The translations under genes were made by a program, and so were the position numbers. Shown one piece after another: positions 4,302-6,246 of a stretch of DNA of 6,246 bases (its first letter is position 1; every line of letters starts with the position of its first letter). Source of the DNA: UBA3775 sp964625275. GTDB lineage: Bacteria; Bacillota; Clostridia; Lachnospirales; Lachnospiraceae. The notes under the pieces were generated by a model, which was given only the letters and a program-made list of their open reading frames with translations, ran no database searches and had not been told where the DNA came from. The stretch lies in contig CAZVBH010000112.1 of NCBI GenBank assembly GCA_964625275.1, positions 1-6,246 of the forward strand. Reading direction: 5' to 3'.

Positions 4302-6246
4302 ATGGCAAGAAAATGGGTTTACCGCTTTGACGAAGGCTCAGCGGACATGAGAGAATTGCTTGGTGGCAAGGGTGCAAACCTTGCAGAGATGACCAAGATT
4401 GGACTCCCTGTACCACAGGGTTTTACAATCACGACAGAGGCCTGTACCCAGTACTATGAGGATGGCCGAAAGATTAATGATGAAATTATGGCCCAGGTTA
4501 TGGAAGGGGTTAAGCAGATGGAGGAAATCAACAACAAAAAGTTTGGTGATCCTATCAATCCTCTTCTCGTATCCGTTCGTTCGGGTGCACGTGCATCAAT
4601 GCCGGGCATGATGGACACAATTCTTAACCTCGGTTTAAATGACAAGGTTGTTGCAACAATGATTGCCGGCAATCCTGATCCTAAATTCAAGAGATTCGTA
4701 TATGATTCCTATAGAAGATTTATTCAGATGTTCTCCGACGTAGTTATGGGTGTCGGCAAGAAATACTTTGAAGAGCTCATTGACAAGATGAAGGCTAAAA
4801 AAGGTGTTAAGTATGACGTAGAGCTCACAGCAGGCGATCTCAAGTCACTGGCACAGCAGTTCAAGGATGAGTACAAGAAGCAGCTTGGCAAAGAGTTCCC
4901 TTCAGATCCGGTAGAGCAGATGAAGCTCGCAATCGAAGCCGTATTCCGTTCATGGGACAATCCACGTGCAAATGTTTATCGTCGTGACAATGATATCCCT
5001 TATTCATGGGGAACTGCAGTTAATGTAATGCCAATGGTATTTGGTAACTTAAATGACCAGTCAGGTACAGGCGTTGCCTTCACACGTGACCCGGCAACAG
5101 GTGAGAAGAAGCTCATGGGTGAGTTCCTTATCAATGCACAGGGTGAAGACGTAGTTGCCGGTGTACGTACACCAATGCCAATTACACAGATGAAGAGAGA
5201 ATTCCCTGAAGCTTATGCAGAATTCATTAAAGTATGTGAAATACTTGAAAACCATTATCATGATATGCAGGATATGGAATTTACTGTAGAAAATAAAAAG
5301 CTCTACATGCTTCAGTGTCGTAACGGAAAGAGAACGGCTCCTGCAGCACTTAAGATTGCCTGCGACCTCGTAGATGAAGGTCACAAGACAGAAGAGGAAG
5401 CAGTTGCAATGATTGACCCTCGTAACCTTGATACACTTCTTCATCCACAGTTTGATGCAAAGGCACTTAAGAGAGCAACACCACTTGGAAAAGGTCTTGG
5501 AGCTTCTCCTGGAGCAGCTTGTGGTAAGGTTGTATTCTCAGCAGAGGATGCAGAGGCGTGGGCAGCTAAGGGCGAAAAAGTAGTTCTCGTACGTCTTGAA
5601 ACATCACCTGAGGATATTACAGGTATGAAGGTAGCACAGGGCGTCCTTACCGTACGAGGCGGTATGACAAGCCATGCAGCCGTAGTAGCTCGAGGCATGG
5701 GAACCTGTTGTGTATCCGGATGCGGAGACATTGCCATGGACGAAGAAAATAAGAAATTCACTCTCGCCGGCAAGGAATTTAAAGAAGGCTCACAGATTTC
5801 TATTGATGGAACAACAGGAAATATTTATGCAGGAATTATTCCAACAGTTGATGCATCAATTTCAGGTGATTTCGGAAGAGTAATGTCATGGGCAGATAAA
5901 TATAGAAAGCTCAAGGTTCGTACAAATGCCGATACACCTACAGATGCAAAGAAGGCTCATGATTTAGGTGCAGAAGGAATCGGACTTTGCCGTACAGAGC
6001 ATATGTTCTTTGATCCTGAAAGAATCGAAGCCTTCAGAGAAATGATTTGCTCTGATACAGAAGAAGAAAGAGAAATTGCACTTGATAAGATTCTTCCTTA
6101 TCAGCAGGGCGACTTCAAAGCACTCTATGAGGCACTTGAAGGAAATCCTGTAACAATTCGTTTCCTTGATCCTCCACTTCATGAATTTGTCCCTACTGAG
6201 GAAGCAGATATCAAGAAGCTTGCTGATGCAAAGGGCAAGACCGTAG
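4302..6246 (+). CDS. ppdK: Pyruvate, phosphate dikinase (3' end beyond the window)
   Basis: PPDK interconverts ATP + Pi + pyruvate with AMP + PPi + PEP in the cytoplasm. In anaerobes it often serves PPi-linked glycolysis or PEP supply. The frame is open from ATG 4302 to the window end: 648 codons of a family norm near 875. The N-terminal ATP-grasp part shows GGKGANLAEM (21-30, K23), SVRSGARASMPGMMDT (91-106, R93), and E326 and Q338 in the LQCRNGKRT region. The swivelling domain has GGMTSHAAVVARGMG with phospho-acceptor H458, and T456 two residues before it. The PEP/pyruvate barrel begins with GLCRTEHMFF (R564) and RFLDPPLHEF (R620). These align with K22, R92, E323, Q335, H455, R561 and R617 of the Clostridium symbiosum enzyme as I recall it. 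The barrel end, with its catalytic cysteine, is missing only because the window stops. GGAGGA (4289-4294) at 7-nt spacing fixes the start. The upstream leader suggests attenuation control. Confidence 0.98.
   Translation, partial: MARKWVYRFDEGSADMRELLGGKGANLAEMTKIGLPVPQGFTITTEACTQYYEDGRKINDEIMAQVMEGVKQMEEINNKKFGDPINPLLVSVRSGARASMPGMMDTILNLGLNDKVVATMIAGNPDPKFKRFVYDSYRRFIQMFSDVVMGVGKKYFEELIDKMKAKKGVKYDVELTAGDLKSLAQQFKDEYKKQLGKEFPSDPVEQMKLAIEAVFRSWDNPRANVYRRDNDIPYSWGTAVNVMPMVFGNLNDQSGTGVAFTRDPATGEKKLMGEFLINAQGEDVVAGVRTPMPITQMKREFPEAYAEFIKVCEILENHYHDMQDMEFTVENKKLYMLQCRNGKRTAPAALKIACDLVDEGHKTEEEAVAMIDPRNLDTLLHPQFDAKALKRATPLGKGLGASPGAACGKVVFSAEDAEAWAAKGEKVVLVRLETSPEDITGMKVAQGVLTVRGGMTSHAAVVARGMGTCCVSGCGDIAMDEENKKFTLAGKEFKEGSQISIDGTTGNIYAGIIPTVDASISGDFGRVMSWADKYRKLKVRTNADTPTDAKKAHDLGAEGIGLCRTEHMFFDPERIEAFREMICSDTEEEREIALDKILPYQQGDFKALYEALEGNPVTIRFLDPPLHEFVPTEEADIKKLADAKGKTV

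Noticed and set aside
4399..4611. 70-codon + strand frame inside ppdK
   Set aside because: It is a shadow of the conserved ATP-grasp coding sequence with no ribosome site.
4454..6182. Five minus-strand open frames of 72-127 codons (4454-4690, 4724-4960, 5061-5444, 5441-5773, 5964-6182)
   Set aside because: All lie antisense to the intact, highly conserved ppdK frame. Their translations are low-complexity, with no recognisable motif.

Overview
The window looks like chromosomal DNA of a low-to-moderate GC, anaerobic Firmicute, most likely in the Clostridia and probably Lachnospiraceae. The grounds are a pyruvate,phosphate dikinase that closely follows my memory of the Clostridium symbiosum enzyme, a CymR-type Rrf2 regulator, AT-rich intergenic DNA with consensus sigma-A-type promoters, and strong Shine-Dalgarno sites. 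The taxonomic call is inference. All genes I accept lie on the + strand.

Layout. (1) Bases 1-926 hold the 3' half of cysK (cysteine synthase) and, 33 bp later, an Rrf2-family regulator that resembles CymR more than the Fe-S regulator IscR. A bulged intrinsic terminator at 1016-1054 closes this unit, after about 90 bp of potentially structured RNA (924-1007). (2) A new promoter at 1104-1132 (TTGCCC, 17 bp, extended TGT-TATAAT) has a perfect 6+6 palindrome in its spacer. It drives a tight three-gene operon: an alpha/beta hydrolase of the hormone-sensitive-lipase type (1198-2046), a condensation/alcohol-acetyltransferase-fold protein with HxxxDG (2062-3336), and a zinc-ribbon protein with about six membrane spans (3349-4005). 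Gaps are 15 and 12 bp. A possible 18-codon upstream reading frame ends exactly where the hydrolase begins. A weak AT-rich terminator follows at 4030-4054. (3) The 296 bp before the next gene hold three TTTGTAT repeats at about 20-bp phasing, a promoter (TTGAAA, 17 bp, TACAAT), a foldable leader and a strong terminator. These lie ahead of ppdK (4302 to the window end, truncated), for which I see no other good promoter. This is the layout of a transcription attenuator or riboswitch.

How the genes work together. CysK makes cysteine and, in Bacilli, is known to bind CymR and act as co-repressor, so the first pair may be a self-contained cysteine feedback unit. The middle operon combines an esterase-type hydrolase, an acyl-CoA-type transferase and a membrane protein. 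That suggests making, moving or trimming an acyl ester at the envelope, but its substrate is unknown. PpdK interconverts pyruvate and PEP using AMP/PPi or ATP/Pi, typical of PPi-linked anaerobic glycolysis.

The two points most worth following are the ppdK leader and the hydrolase-acyltransferase-zinc-ribbon cassette.
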